A program made the translations under genes and the position numbers. This document shows positions 9,199-18,885 of a stretch of 33,125 nt of DNA, one piece after another. This DNA comes from Desulfovibrio desulfuricans (lineage in GTDB: Bacteria; Desulfobacterota; Desulfovibrionia; Desulfovibrionales; Desulfovibrionaceae). The stretch is from NCBI GenBank assembly GCA_015062205.1, contig SUVB01000005.1:1-33125 (forward strand), given 5' to 3'. How positions within the stretch are numbered: the first letter of the stretch is position 1; every line of letters starts with the position of its first letter. The notes beneath the pieces were generated by a model. That model searched no databases, was not told where the DNA came from, and saw only the letters and a list, made by a program, of their open reading frames with translations.

Positions 9199-10809
9199 AT
9201 GCGAATTTCCAAGAATCCGGGGGCAACATCTCCCGCCGGGAAATCCGGGATTTCCGTCAGCGCAGAAGACCAGTTGCGCCTGTTGTCATCCTTGGCGGAA
9301 CTGGTGTCCACAGCCGCGCCCGTCGGCGAAATCCTCAATGCGGCCCTGTGCCGCATGGCCGAATGCCTGTGCATGATGCGCGGGGCGGTTACGCTTGTTT
9401 CCCCGCAAAACGGCGAAATCCGCATTGAGGCGGCGTACGGCCTCAAGCCGGCCGAAGCGCGGCGCGGCAGGTATGCGCGGGGGGAAGGTATCACGGGAAG
9501 CGTCATAGAAACCGGACGTCCCATGTACGTTTCCCGCGTTTCCGAGGAACCGCGCTTCCTGAACCGCACGCGCTCACGCAATCTCGGCAAGGAGGACATT
9601 TCCTTCATCTGCGTGCCCATCCTGCTGCGGGAACAGGTGGTGGGCGCGCTTTCCGTGGACAGGCTGCTGGCGGACGAGGCCACTCTGGCGGAGGAAATGC
9701 GCCTTCTCGGCATCATTTCCAATCTCCTGAGCCATACGGCCCTGGAAACGCAGGAGCATATGGATGACGCATCCTCGCAGCCCCCGCGCCCCAGGGGTTT
9801 TGTGGGAAACTGCGAGGCCATGCGCCTTGTGTATGAACAGATTGCCCTGGTGTCGCCGTCTTCCACCACGGTGCTCCTGCAGGGCGAATCCGGCACCGGC
9901 AAGGAGCTGGCCGCCCGCGCCATCCACGCGGGCAGTGACCGGGCGGAGGGGCCGTTTGTCTCCGTCAACTGCGCGGCGCTGCCGGAAAACCTGATAGAAA
10001 GCGAGCTGTTCGGCCATGAGCGCGGCGCCTTCACAGGCGCGGCCGCAAAACGCAAGGGAAGGTTTGAACTGGCGGACGGGGGCACGCTGTTTCTGGACGA
10101 AATCGGCGAACTCGCCCTGCTCACGCAGGCCAAGCTGCTGCGCGTCCTGCAGGAACGCTCGTTCGAGCGTCTGGGCGGCATGGGAACCATCCGTGTGAAC
10201 GCGCGCGTCATCACCGCCACCAACCGCGATCTTGAGGCCATGGTCGCTGCGGGGACATTCCGCCGGGATCTGTTTTACCGCCTGAACGTCTTTCCCATCC
10301 TGCTGCCGCCGCTGCGCCTCCGGCAGGGGGATATCCTGCCCCTGGCAAACCATTTCGCCGGACGCTTTGCCCAGCGCAACGGGCGCGGCGCGGTGCGCCT
10401 CTCGCTCGCGGTCATGGAAATGCTGCAGCGCTACGCCTGGCCAGGCAACATCCGCGAACTGGAAAACGTCATGGAGCGCGCCCTGCTGCTTGTCGGGCGC
10501 GAGGGACTGGTGCTTCCCCAGCATCTGCCCCCCGCCCTGCACGGCCCCAGCAATCCTGACGGGCAGGGACGCGGCGCGGCTGCCGCACCGTGGCGCAGCG
10601 GCAGCCTTCAGGAGCAGATTGAGGAGCTGGAGCGGGCGGCCATCGCGGACGCCCTGGAATCCAGCCGCGGGCATGTGGGCCGGGCCGCCGAAAGCCTTGG
10701 CTATACGGAACGCATGCTCGGGTTGAGGATGAAAAAGTACGGCATCAGCTACAAGCCCTTCCGTGAGGGAGGACGGGGCACTTTTTCCCGGGAAAAATTA
10801 CAAAAGTGA
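9199..10809 (+). CDS. NifA-like sigma-54-dependent transcriptional activator (GAF-AAA+-HTH)
   Basis: Enhancer-binding protein that remodels sigma-54 RNA polymerase. 536 residues from ATG 9199. Domain order: GAF sensor (about 25-185, with GEGITGSVIETGRPMYVSRV), central AAA+ domain with Walker A GESGTGKE (229-236), the sigma-54-contacting GAFTGA loop (276-281), Walker B GGTLFLDE (294-301) and WPGNIRELENV, then a Fis-type helix-turn-helix (VGRAAESLGYTERMLGLRMK) near the C terminus. No phosphoacceptor receiver domain, so it follows the NifA rather than NtrC plan. ATG 9199 is preferred over an in-frame TTG at 9190 because AGGA lies nine bases upstream. Its place between glutamate synthase and amt, both preceded by sigma-54 promoter sequences, suggests it activates this block. 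The GAF ligand is unknown. Confidence 0.93.
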   Translation: MRISKNPGATSPAGKSGISVSAEDQLRLLSSLAELVSTAAPVGEILNAALCRMAECLCMMRGAVTLVSPQNGEIRIEAAYGLKPAEARRGRYARGEGITGSVIETGRPMYVSRVSEEPRFLNRTRSRNLGKEDISFICVPILLREQVVGALSVDRLLADEATLAEEMRLLGIISNLLSHTALETQEHMDDASSQPPRPRGFVGNCEAMRLVYEQIALVSPSSTTVLLQGESGTGKELAARAIHAGSDRAEGPFVSVNCAALPENLIESELFGHERGAFTGAAAKRKGRFELADGGTLFLDEIGELALLTQAKLLRVLQERSFERLGGMGTIRVNARVITATNRDLEAMVAAGTFRRDLFYRLNVFPILLPPLRLRQGDILPLANHFAGRFAQRNGRGAVRLSLAVMEMLQRYAWPGNIRELENVMERALLLVGREGLVLPQHLPPALHGPSNPDGQGRGAAAAPWRSGSLQEQIEELERAAIADALESSRGHVGRAAESLGYTERMLGLRMKKYGISYKPFREGGRGTFSREKLQK

Positions 10810-10836
10810 AAAGATTATTGTAGTTCAGCTATCTTA

Positions 10837-10856
10837 TTTTTACGATATTGTAAAAA
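10837..10856. promoter_or_regulatory. Dyad upstream of amt, possible activator-binding site
   Basis: TTTTTAC-GATATT-GTAAAAA is a perfect 7-base dyad about 110 bases upstream of the amt sigma-54 promoter, the usual distance for an enhancer site. It shares the core CGATATT with 3020-3026 upstream of dapF. A second small dyad, GTTTC-T-GAAAC, lies at 10900-10910. The dyad follows the regulator's stop by 27 bases and has T-rich flanks, so a transcription-termination role is an alternative. Confidence 0.45.
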
Positions 10857-10964
10857 AATATACTGTCATTTCCTGTATTCGCGGCATCACAGCAACGGTG
10901 TTTCTGAAACTATTTCCTCTAAAATCAGCAAGTTCAGCAAAACATTTTTCCATGTTGCACTGCT

Positions 10965-10980
10965 TGGCATGGTTTCTGCC
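10965..10980 (+). promoter_or_regulatory. Sigma-54 (-24/-12) promoter upstream of amt
   Basis: TGGCATGGTTTCTGCC keeps the GG-N10-GC core and fits TGGCAYR-N4-TTGCW except the first T and the last base. The predicted start is near 10991, about 110 bases before the amt ATG. The same CTGC variant of the -12 element is seen upstream of dapF, suggesting one shared activator. Confidence 0.65.
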
Positions 10981-11100
10981 TTACGTCATGCGGCACATAT
11001 GCGCCATCCCGGCGCAAAACGGTGCAAACCTGTTTCCCCGTCGAACGTGAAGGCCATGCCCTCCGTCCGTACGGGCGTCAACGTAAAGGACTGTTGCCCC

Positions 11101-12306
11101 ATGAATGCCGCAGATACGGGTTTCATTTGCATTTGCGTCACCTTTGTCTTTCTGATGACCCCGGCGCTGGCCTTGTTCTACGGCGGGCTGGTTCGCGCCC
11201 GCAACATCCTGTCCACCTCCATGCACAGTTATGCGTCGCTGGGGCTTATTTCCGTCCTCTGGGCCGTTTTCGGCTATTCCCTGGCCTTCGGGCCGGATCA
11301 CGGCGGGCTCATCGGCGACCTCTCCTACTGTCTTCTCAAGGGCGTGGGCGGCGATCCGGCCCCGGCGGCGGCAAACCTGCCGCATACCGTCTTCATGGCC
11401 TTCCAGTGCATGTTCGCCGCCCTGACAGTGGCGCTCATCTCCGGTTCCTATGCCGAGCGCACACGCTTCCCCGCCATGCTGCTTTTTTCCGGCCTGTGGA
11501 TGACGGTGGTCTACTGCCCCATGGCGCACTGGGTCTGGGGCGGCGGCTGGATGGGACAGATGGGCGCTCTGGATTTCGCAGGCGGCGCGGTGGTGCACAT
11601 GTCCTCCGGCGCGGCGGCCCTGGCCTGCGCGCAGGTTCTTGGCCCCCGCCTCAACTGCGGCGCGCCCGCCACGCCCAATAACCTGCCCCTGACCCTGCTG
11701 GGCGGCGGCCTGCTCTGGTTCGGCTGGTTCGGTTTCAACGCGGGCAGCGCCCTGGCCTCCGGCGCGCTGGCCGGACAGGCCCTCGTCACCACGCACATGG
11801 CCACAGCCAGCGGCATCCTGGGCTGGATGCTGGTGGAATGGCGGCGCACGGGCAAGCCCACCACCCTGGGCGCCGTCTCAGGCGCGCTGGCGGGACTGGT
11901 GGCCATCACCCCGGCGGCCGGCTTTGTGGAAGTGCTGCCCGCCATGCTCATCGGCTTTGCGGGCGGCATGCTCTGCTACGGCGGCGTGCTGCTCAAGGGC
12001 AGACTCGGCTATGACGACGCACTGGACGCCGTGGGCATCCACGGGCTCGGCGGCACATGGGGCGCTCTGGCCACGGGCCTTTTTGCCTGCGCTTCCGTCA
12101 ACGGCGTGGACGGCCTTTTTTACGGCAATCCCTCGCAGGCGGGGATACAGCTTGTCTCCATCCTGGCCACATGGGGCTACTGCTATCTCGCAACGCGACT
12201 CCTGCTGCGCGTGACGGACGCCCTCGTGGGCCTGCGCGTCATGCCGGAAGCCGAGTTCACCGGCCTTGACCTGAGCGAGCACAATGAGCGCGGCTACTCC
12301 CTGTAG
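11101..12306 (+). CDS. amt: Ammonium transporter
   Basis: Amt/AmtB-family ammonium channel of the cytoplasmic membrane; 401 residues with about eleven hydrophobic segments and no long signal peptide. The twin pore histidines are present: His166 in GGAVVHMSSG and His314 in VGIHGLGGTW; the vestibule tryptophan context MAHWVWGGGW (141-150) and the entry motif FYGGLVRARN (26-35) are typical. The ATG at 11101 with AAAGGA ten bases upstream is preferred over an in-frame ATG at 10969, which lies inside the sigma-54 promoter and adds 44 polar residues. The next gene is a PII protein, the classic amt-glnK pair in which PII plugs the channel when nitrogen is plentiful. Confidence 0.96.
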   Translation: MNAADTGFICICVTFVFLMTPALALFYGGLVRARNILSTSMHSYASLGLISVLWAVFGYSLAFGPDHGGLIGDLSYCLLKGVGGDPAPAAANLPHTVFMAFQCMFAALTVALISGSYAERTRFPAMLLFSGLWMTVVYCPMAHWVWGGGWMGQMGALDFAGGAVVHMSSGAAALACAQVLGPRLNCGAPATPNNLPLTLLGGGLLWFGWFGFNAGSALASGALAGQALVTTHMATASGILGWMLVEWRRTGKPTTLGAVSGALAGLVAITPAAGFVEVLPAMLIGFAGGMLCYGGVLLKGRLGYDDALDAVGIHGLGGTWGALATGLFACASVNGVDGLFYGNPSQAGIQLVSILATWGYCYLATRLLLRVTDALVGLRVMPEAEFTGLDLSEHNERGYSL

Positions 12307-12343
12307 CGCGTCAAAAAGTTGCACGGAAAAGGAGCGCACCACC

Positions 12344-12682
12344 ATGAAAAAACTCGAGATCATTATCCGGCCCGGCATGCTCGACAATGTCAAGTCCATG
12401 CTGACGAATCTGGGCATACAGGGCCTCAATTACACGGAAATCAAGGGATTCGGCCGCCAGCACGGGCATACGGAAGTTTACCGGGGCGCCATCATGCGCG
12501 TGGACTGCCTGCCCAAGCTCAAGGTGGAGGTGGTGCTCGCCGACGCGCGGCTGGATGAGGTTATCAACGCCGTGGTCAGCGTGGCCCGCACCGGGCAGGT
12601 GGGCGACGGCAAGATTTTTGTCAGCGATGTGGCGGACGCCGTCCGCATCCGCACCGGCGAACGCGGCGATGATGCCCTGTAG
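12344..12682 (+). CDS. PII nitrogen regulatory protein (GlnK-like) lacking the uridylylation tyrosine
   Basis: Small trimeric signal protein, 112 residues, that binds ATP/ADP and 2-oxoglutarate and probably gates the adjacent ammonium channel. It opens MKKLEIIIRPGMLDNVKSML; the T-loop is GFGRQHGHTEVYRGAIMRVD and the B-loop is TGQVGDGKIFV. Gln39, which helps bind 2-oxoglutarate, and Tyr46 are kept, but position 51, normally the uridylylated Tyr in GAEYxVD, is Met. Control by GlnD-type uridylylation is therefore unlikely. AAAAGGAG lies upstream of the ATG at 12344, which is 37 bases after amt. Confidence 0.93.
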   Translation: MKKLEIIIRPGMLDNVKSMLTNLGIQGLNYTEIKGFGRQHGHTEVYRGAIMRVDCLPKLKVEVVLADARLDEVINAVVSVARTGQVGDGKIFVSDVADAVRIRTGERGDDAL

Positions 12683-12718
12683 TCCCTGTCCGATCAAAAC
12701 CCGCAGTACGAGGCTCAC

Positions 12719-13840
12719 ATGTCATACCGGATCTGCACCCGCTGCATTATGGATACGTCCGACCCCGCCATACAGTTTGACGCGCAGGGGCATTGCAACC
12801 ACTGCACCACGGCCCTGCGCCGCATGGCCGCCGAATACCTGCCCAATGCCGAGGGGCAGCGCCGCATTGACGCCATGATCGAACGCATCCGCCACGACGG
12901 CAGGGGCGGGAAATACGACTGCATTCTCGGCCTGTCCGGCGGGGTGGACAGTTCATGGCTCGCCTGGAAATCGCGGGAATGGGGCCTGCGCATCCTGCTC
13001 TTCCATGTGGACGGCGGCTGGAACACCGAGGAATCCGGCCACAACGTCAGGGCGCTGGCCGAAAAGCTGGGCTATGACCTGCATGTGCACACCATCGACT
13101 GGGAGGAAATGCGCGACTTGCAGGTGGCCTACTTCAAATCCGGGCTGGCCAACCTGGACGTGCCGCAGGACCACGCCTTCTTCGCCGTGCTGTTCAAGAA
13201 ATGCGAGGAATACGGCATCCGCCACTGGCTCTCCGGCATGAACCTCGTCTCCGAGTGCATCCTGCCCACGTCATGGGAGCATCCGGGGCTGGACGGCAGG
13301 CAGCTGCGCGCCGTGCATGAGCGGTTCGGCACGCGCCCGCTCAAGACCTTCCCTGTCATTTCGTTCTGGGACTGCGCCAAGTTTTACGGCAACCTGCCCT
13401 TTTTCAGCAGAATCCACGTGCACACGCCGCTGAACAACCTGCCCTACGACGTCTTTGCCGCCCGCGAAACGCTGGCGAAGGAGGCCGGCTGGCGGAACTA
13501 CGGCCGCAAGCATGAGGAATCGCGCTTCACCAAGCTGTTCCAGAACTACGTCCTGCCGCGCCGCTTCGGCTATGACAAGCGCAGGCCGCACTATTCCAGC
13601 CTCATCGTCTCCGGCCTGATGACGCGCGAGGAGGCCGTGGAGGCCATGCGGCGCCCCACGTATTCCCCGGAGGAGTTGGAGGCGGACATTGCCGCCATGT
13701 GCGAACGCCTCCGCATCACGCGCGACGAATGGGAAGCCTTCATGCAGACGCCCAAGAAATACTGGCAGGACTATCCCAACTGGGGATTTTACATCAACAT
13801 GGCCCGCAAGGTGAAAAGGCTGCTTCGCACCGGGAAGTAG
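12719..13840 (+). CDS. PP-loop amidotransferase of the N-acetyl-sugar amidotransferase (WbpG/PseA-like) type
   Basis: A 373-residue ATP-pyrophosphatase-fold enzyme. An N-terminal zinc-ribbon-like pair (CTRCIMD at 6-12 and CNHC at 26-29) precedes the PP-loop SGGVDSS (73-79), then motifs such as FHVDGGWNTEESGHNV and the C-terminal YGRKHEESRFTKLFQNYVLP. The overall pattern resembles the family that aminates N-acetyl sugars for surface polysaccharides, normally with a separate HisH-like glutaminase supplying ammonia. Here no glutaminase, HisF-like partner or sugar gene is nearby; the gene sits 36 bases after PII and 46 before GSIII. The family call is good, the substrate is unknown, and use of free ammonium or glutaminase from elsewhere is possible. 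GAGG lies upstream of the ATG. Confidence 0.8.
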   Translation: MSYRICTRCIMDTSDPAIQFDAQGHCNHCTTALRRMAAEYLPNAEGQRRIDAMIERIRHDGRGGKYDCILGLSGGVDSSWLAWKSREWGLRILLFHVDGGWNTEESGHNVRALAEKLGYDLHVHTIDWEEMRDLQVAYFKSGLANLDVPQDHAFFAVLFKKCEEYGIRHWLSGMNLVSECILPTSWEHPGLDGRQLRAVHERFGTRPLKTFPVISFWDCAKFYGNLPFFSRIHVHTPLNNLPYDVFAARETLAKEAGWRNYGRKHEESRFTKLFQNYVLPRRFGYDKRRPHYSSLIVSGLMTREEAVEAMRRPTYSPEELEADIAAMCERLRITRDEWEAFMQTPKKYWQDYPNWGFYINMARKVKRLLRTGK

Positions 13841-13886
13841 CCCAGTATTTCCCCCCCCAACACACTCTTCTCAAGGAGATGACCCC

Positions 13887-16079
<2,193 letters not shown>

Positions 16080-16097
16080 GCCGTCACTGTTGAAGCC

Positions 16098-16138
16098 GGG
16101 GAGGAGGAATACCGTACGGCACGCTATTCCCCCTCCCC
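16098..16138 (+). terminator. Stem-loop ending the nitrogen block
   Basis: GGGGAGGAGGAAT (16098-16110) pairs with ATTCCCCCTCCCC (16126-16138) with one mismatch around a 15-base loop that holds CCGTACGG. It begins 18 bases after the glnN stop. No T-run follows, so termination may need Rho or rely on stem strength. It also separates the convergent - strand array. Confidence 0.55.
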
Positions 16139-16242
16139 GCAGATATCCCTGGCCATGCCGAAGGCGGCCTGTGCCCCGGGCCGCCCCGCACGGGAAGCAA
16201 GCCGGGTTATGGTTTCTCAACCTTTGACAGCGCACCTCACCT

Positions 16243-16728
16243 TCAGAATGGCTGAAATGAGGATACGGCTTGTTTCACCAGCGGGTCATACTGCGCCTTC
16301 ATGGATTGCGGATATTCAAAGTGCAGTGTGGGCCAGTGGTCCTTGTGATAGAATTGCTTGGTGTAGACGATGTTGCCGTTCTCCACATACGAAAGGGCAT
16401 ACCATCCCTGCTGCCTATTGACACGCCTGTATTCGGCCTTTGGCTTCCTGTCGGCCCGGGCGAAGAAGTCTTCACGGCTTGCGTCGCCGACCCTTGGTTC
16501 AAGGTCGGCATAGGCCTGCATGGTGAGGCCCTTGCCGTCGGTTACGGTAATGCCGTCGCCGTTATCCGCCTCGAACACAGTGTAGCTGCCGGGCGTCCAC
16601 GAGAGTGAGAAGCCGAAGCGGGCATTATGGTAGGCGGGAGCCTTGGGGTTGACCGCGACTTCCTCGGCGCGGGCAAAAGATACGGCAAGGCAGAGCGTGA
16701 GCAACGCGAACACGGGATATTTGATCAT
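16243..16728 (-). CDS. Exported protein, DcrB/PsbP-like fold suspected
   Basis: 161 residues with a clear signal peptide (MIKYPVFALLTLCLAVSFARA, cleavage likely after ARA). The mature part starts with AYHNARFGFSLSWTPGSY, followed by DGITVTDGKGLTMQAY and ends HFEYPQSMKAQYDPLVKQAV. The opening (Asn-x-Arg-Phe-Gly-Phe-x-hydrophobic) and the GDGITV/MQAY rhythm resemble the PsbP/DcrB superfamily of small periplasmic proteins, but I would not assign a role. It is the last gene of the - strand array, 111 bases after its upstream neighbour with a strong hairpin between, and convergent with glnN. Confidence 0.75.
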   Translation of the reverse strand: MIKYPVFALLTLCLAVSFARAEEVAVNPKAPAYHNARFGFSLSWTPGSYTVFEADNGDGITVTDGKGLTMQAYADLEPRVGDASREDFFARADRKPKAEYRRVNRQQGWYALSYVENGNIVYTKQFYHKDHWPTLHFEYPQSMKAQYDPLVKQAVSSFQPF

Positions 16729-16745
16729 AGCATCTCTCCATCATC

Positions 16746-16770
16746 GTGCCCCCGGCATTGCCGGGGGCAC
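16746..16770 (-). terminator. Perfect 11-base-pair hairpin between two secreted-protein genes
   Basis: GTGCCCCCGGC (16746-16756) and GCCGGGGGCAC (16760-16770) are exact inverted arms around ATT. It sits in the 111-base gap upstream of the gene at 16243-16728. It could terminate or attenuate transcription from upstream or stabilise a processed end; there is no T-run. Confidence 0.5.
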
Positions 16771-16839
16771 ACGGCGCAACATACGGCATCCCTCGGTTGT
16801 GCAGACTTGCGGCACTGATGGGATGCCGCATCCAGGCGC

Positions 16840-17586
16840 TTACTCTGCCGCCCCTTTCTCGGAATACCGGCGCTTCCAGGTTCCCGGCACATCCCCCGGC
16901 GTAAGCTCAAGGCGAAATGTTCCCGGCTTCTTATGCTCTTCGGGATCGCCCATGACTTCGACGACCTCTCCCGTCAGGACAAAGCCGTCGCCCTGGGGCA
17001 CGACTTTTTTCAGCACAGCCTCTGTAGGCGCGTCACCCAGGCCGTCAATGCTCACATAGTACCCCTTGTCGTTAAGAAGGACATCACCGAAAAACTCATC
17101 GCCTTTCGGCGCGCTGTGCTCCTTGACCCTATGGCCGGTGAAACGCAGGGCAGCCAGCGCGACGGCATCCCTGGTCATGAAGCAGGTAAAACTTTCAGCA
17201 AGGTTTTTGAATGCATCCGGGGCATCCTCGCGCCGGAGAATCTGATCCGCCGTCACGGCCTTCCCGTTGACCGTGAACAGGGCAGTCGTGCCGGGCTGCG
17301 TCGGTTTGCCCGCTTCCTTGCGCCCCTCCTGTGCATAGGCAAATGCGCTTTTTGCGTCGTAGCAGCCGAACAGCGCCGCCTTGATGATATTCTGCGGCTT
17401 GCCCGTATAGTCTGATTCGCCTTTGAGTTCCAGATAGGAGGCTATTGTTGCCGTGTCTTTCAACAGGCGTTTTGCATCATCCTGCGACAAATCGGCAGCC
17501 ATGCCGGGCGCCGCCGGAGCAAGTGAGAGTGAAATCGCCAACATCGACAGCAACGGCAAAATTTTTATGCGGCCTGCTATGCCCAT
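16840..17586 (-). CDS. Exported protein of unknown function
   Basis: 248 residues with an N-terminal signal peptide (hydrophobic core LPLLSMLAISLSLAPAAPGM, likely cleavage after GMAA). The mature protein has an alpha-helical first half with two cysteines (FGCYDAKSAF and SFTCFMTRDA), which could form a periplasmic disulfide, and a beta-rich second half (DVLLNDKGYYVSIDGLG, GFVLTGEVVEVMGDPEEHKK). The last part resembles a small beta-barrel that could hold ligand, but no family is recognised. It lies in the - strand array between two other exported-protein genes. Confidence 0.7.
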   Translation of the reverse strand: MGIAGRIKILPLLSMLAISLSLAPAAPGMAADLSQDDAKRLLKDTATIASYLELKGESDYTGKPQNIIKAALFGCYDAKSAFAYAQEGRKEAGKPTQPGTTALFTVNGKAVTADQILRREDAPDAFKNLAESFTCFMTRDAVALAALRFTGHRVKEHSAPKGDEFFGDVLLNDKGYYVSIDGLGDAPTEAVLKKVVPQGDGFVLTGEVVEVMGDPEEHKKPGTFRLELTPGDVPGTWKRRYSEKGAAE

Positions 17587-17723
17587 ATTCCCCCCGGTTG
17601 CGGATTGGCAGTGAAATGCTTATCATGGTTTTTCAACATCTGTACCACGCGGCTACGCCGTTTCAGCGAAGGGCTGCCGGAAAACGCCTATGCGCGTTTG
17701 CATGCCCGTCAAAATAATTGCTT

Positions 17724-18395
17724 CTATTTCTTTTCCCGTGCGAAGTCTCCGTCAAAACTGACGCCAGCGCCCAGCGCTCCGCTTTCCTTGAAGGCTTTAG
17801 GCTCGGCAATCGTTGCCGTATCCCCCTTGAAGGTTATGCAGACAGGATTCTGGTCGTCATTCTTGTCCACGGCGTTCATGGCATTGCCTTTCAGTGTGCC
17901 GAAGCCGTCCAGTTCCCCGCTGTTGTTGGGCGCATTCTTCTGGATGGCATAAATCTGGACAGCATAGAAAGCGGGCTTGTCGCCCTTCTCCACGGTAAGC
18001 CAGCCGTCAAAGGCCTTGCTCTGCATGCGGTAGAAGCCCTGAACGCCTTCGGGATGACGGCGCAGCCAGTCCCACTTCAATTCCCGGTTCAAACTTTCGC
18101 GGCCTACGGAATAGGCTGTACTCCACGCCTCCGCCTCCGCTGTGCCCGACGCGACATCTTCCTTTACCGAATCCTCCATTTCTGCCTGCACGGCTTTCCG
18201 CACCGCGGCGAAATCCTTTGCGCCAAGGCGTGTTTTGGCCTCCTGCAATGTTGCGGAATATGCATCAAAGGCCTGCTTGTATTCGCCGTTGGCCATGAGC
18301 TTGGCATGGTTTGCCGGCTCGGCGCAGACTGCGGATGCGGTCAGCAACACCATGCAGGCCAGCAAAAAAATCTTTTGCAGAGGGGGTACGGACAT
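17724..18395 (-). CDS. Exported protein, weakly LprI-like C-terminal half
   Basis: 223 residues from ATG 18395, chosen because AAGGAG lies six bases upstream; an ATG at 18428 adds eleven residues before the signal peptide (MSVPPLQKIFLLACMVLLTA, cleavage near VCA). The mature N-terminal half is helical (HAKLMANGEYKQAFDAYSAT, a tetratricopeptide-like helix pair). The second half, AFYAVQIYAIQKNAPNNSGE then GNAMNA, PVCITFKGDTATIAEP and GALGAGVSFDGDF, has the rhythm of secreted lysozyme-inhibitor LprI-type domains, but most of the expected cysteines are absent. Role unassigned. Confidence 0.7.
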   Translation of the reverse strand: MSVPPLQKIFLLACMVLLTASAVCAEPANHAKLMANGEYKQAFDAYSATLQEAKTRLGAKDFAAVRKAVQAEMEDSVKEDVASGTAEAEAWSTAYSVGRESLNRELKWDWLRRHPEGVQGFYRMQSKAFDGWLTVEKGDKPAFYAVQIYAIQKNAPNNSGELDGFGTLKGNAMNAVDKNDDQNPVCITFKGDTATIAEPKAFKESGALGAGVSFDGDFAREKK

Positions 18396-18516
18396 ACTAT
18401 GCTCCTTACATTTTTCAGGAATTGACATTATGGATTTGCATTTTTGTCAGCATCTTGCCTATCAGGGCATGTCGCTCTACGCAGAACAGCCATCCGAATG
18501 TGCTGCCGAACATTCT

Positions 18517-18792
18517 CTACCTGTTTTTGATACGAAAATTGCAAACGCTCATTTCGCATTCCACCGTGGTCGTCCAGTGGCCCGTCCATTCGGCCTGTTT
18601 GCCGGGGTTGGCCTCCAGCCAGGCCGCCAACACCAATGGACAGCGTTCCTGCGCATGATCGTTACTCCAGATAGGGCCGGCTTCCACATCAATACTCCGC
18701 CATTGCGTCGCCCTGTGGAGCTGTAGCAGCGACACCCCCGTGAAGAGGAGAAAAAACGTCAGCAATGCCCCGCACAGCATAAACAGCTTCAT
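18517..18792 (-). CDS. Membrane-anchored or exported MVL-type (mannan-binding) lectin domain protein
   Basis: 91 residues. An N-terminal hydrophobic segment (residues 4-24, LFMLCGALLTFFLLFTGVSL) is an anchor or signal. The rest is one copy of the domain seen in Microcystis viridis lectin: AGPIW (38-42), AQERCP (47-52), WTGHWTTTV (69-77) and MSVCNF (81-86). That lectin has two such domains and binds oligomannose; single-domain forms exist in other bacteria as uncharacterised mannan-binding-like proteins. Cys51 and Cys84 could pair in the periplasm. AGGAG lies upstream of the start. Sugar binding is inferred from the family. Confidence 0.75.
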   Translation of the reverse strand: MKLFMLCGALLTFFLLFTGVSLLQLHRATQWRSIDVEAGPIWSNDHAQERCPLVLAAWLEANPGKQAEWTGHWTTTVECEMSVCNFRIKNR

Positions 18793-18839
18793 GCCGGAAT
18801 TCTCCTGTGCTCTTGCACGTCAGACGCATTCGTTATTCC

Positions 18840-18872
18840 GGGCTGCCCCCCCGTGAGAGCGAAGGGCAGCCC
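18840..18872 (-). terminator. Hairpin after the 213-residue exported protein gene
   Basis: GGGCTGCCC (18840-18848) and GGGCAGCCC (18864-18872) are exact 9-base inverted arms with a 15-base loop. On the - strand the hairpin begins 13 bases after the stop of the gene at 18886-19527 and precedes the lectin gene. It may dampen readthrough between array members. Confidence 0.5.
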
Positions 18873-18885
18873 GCATGAGAAGCGA

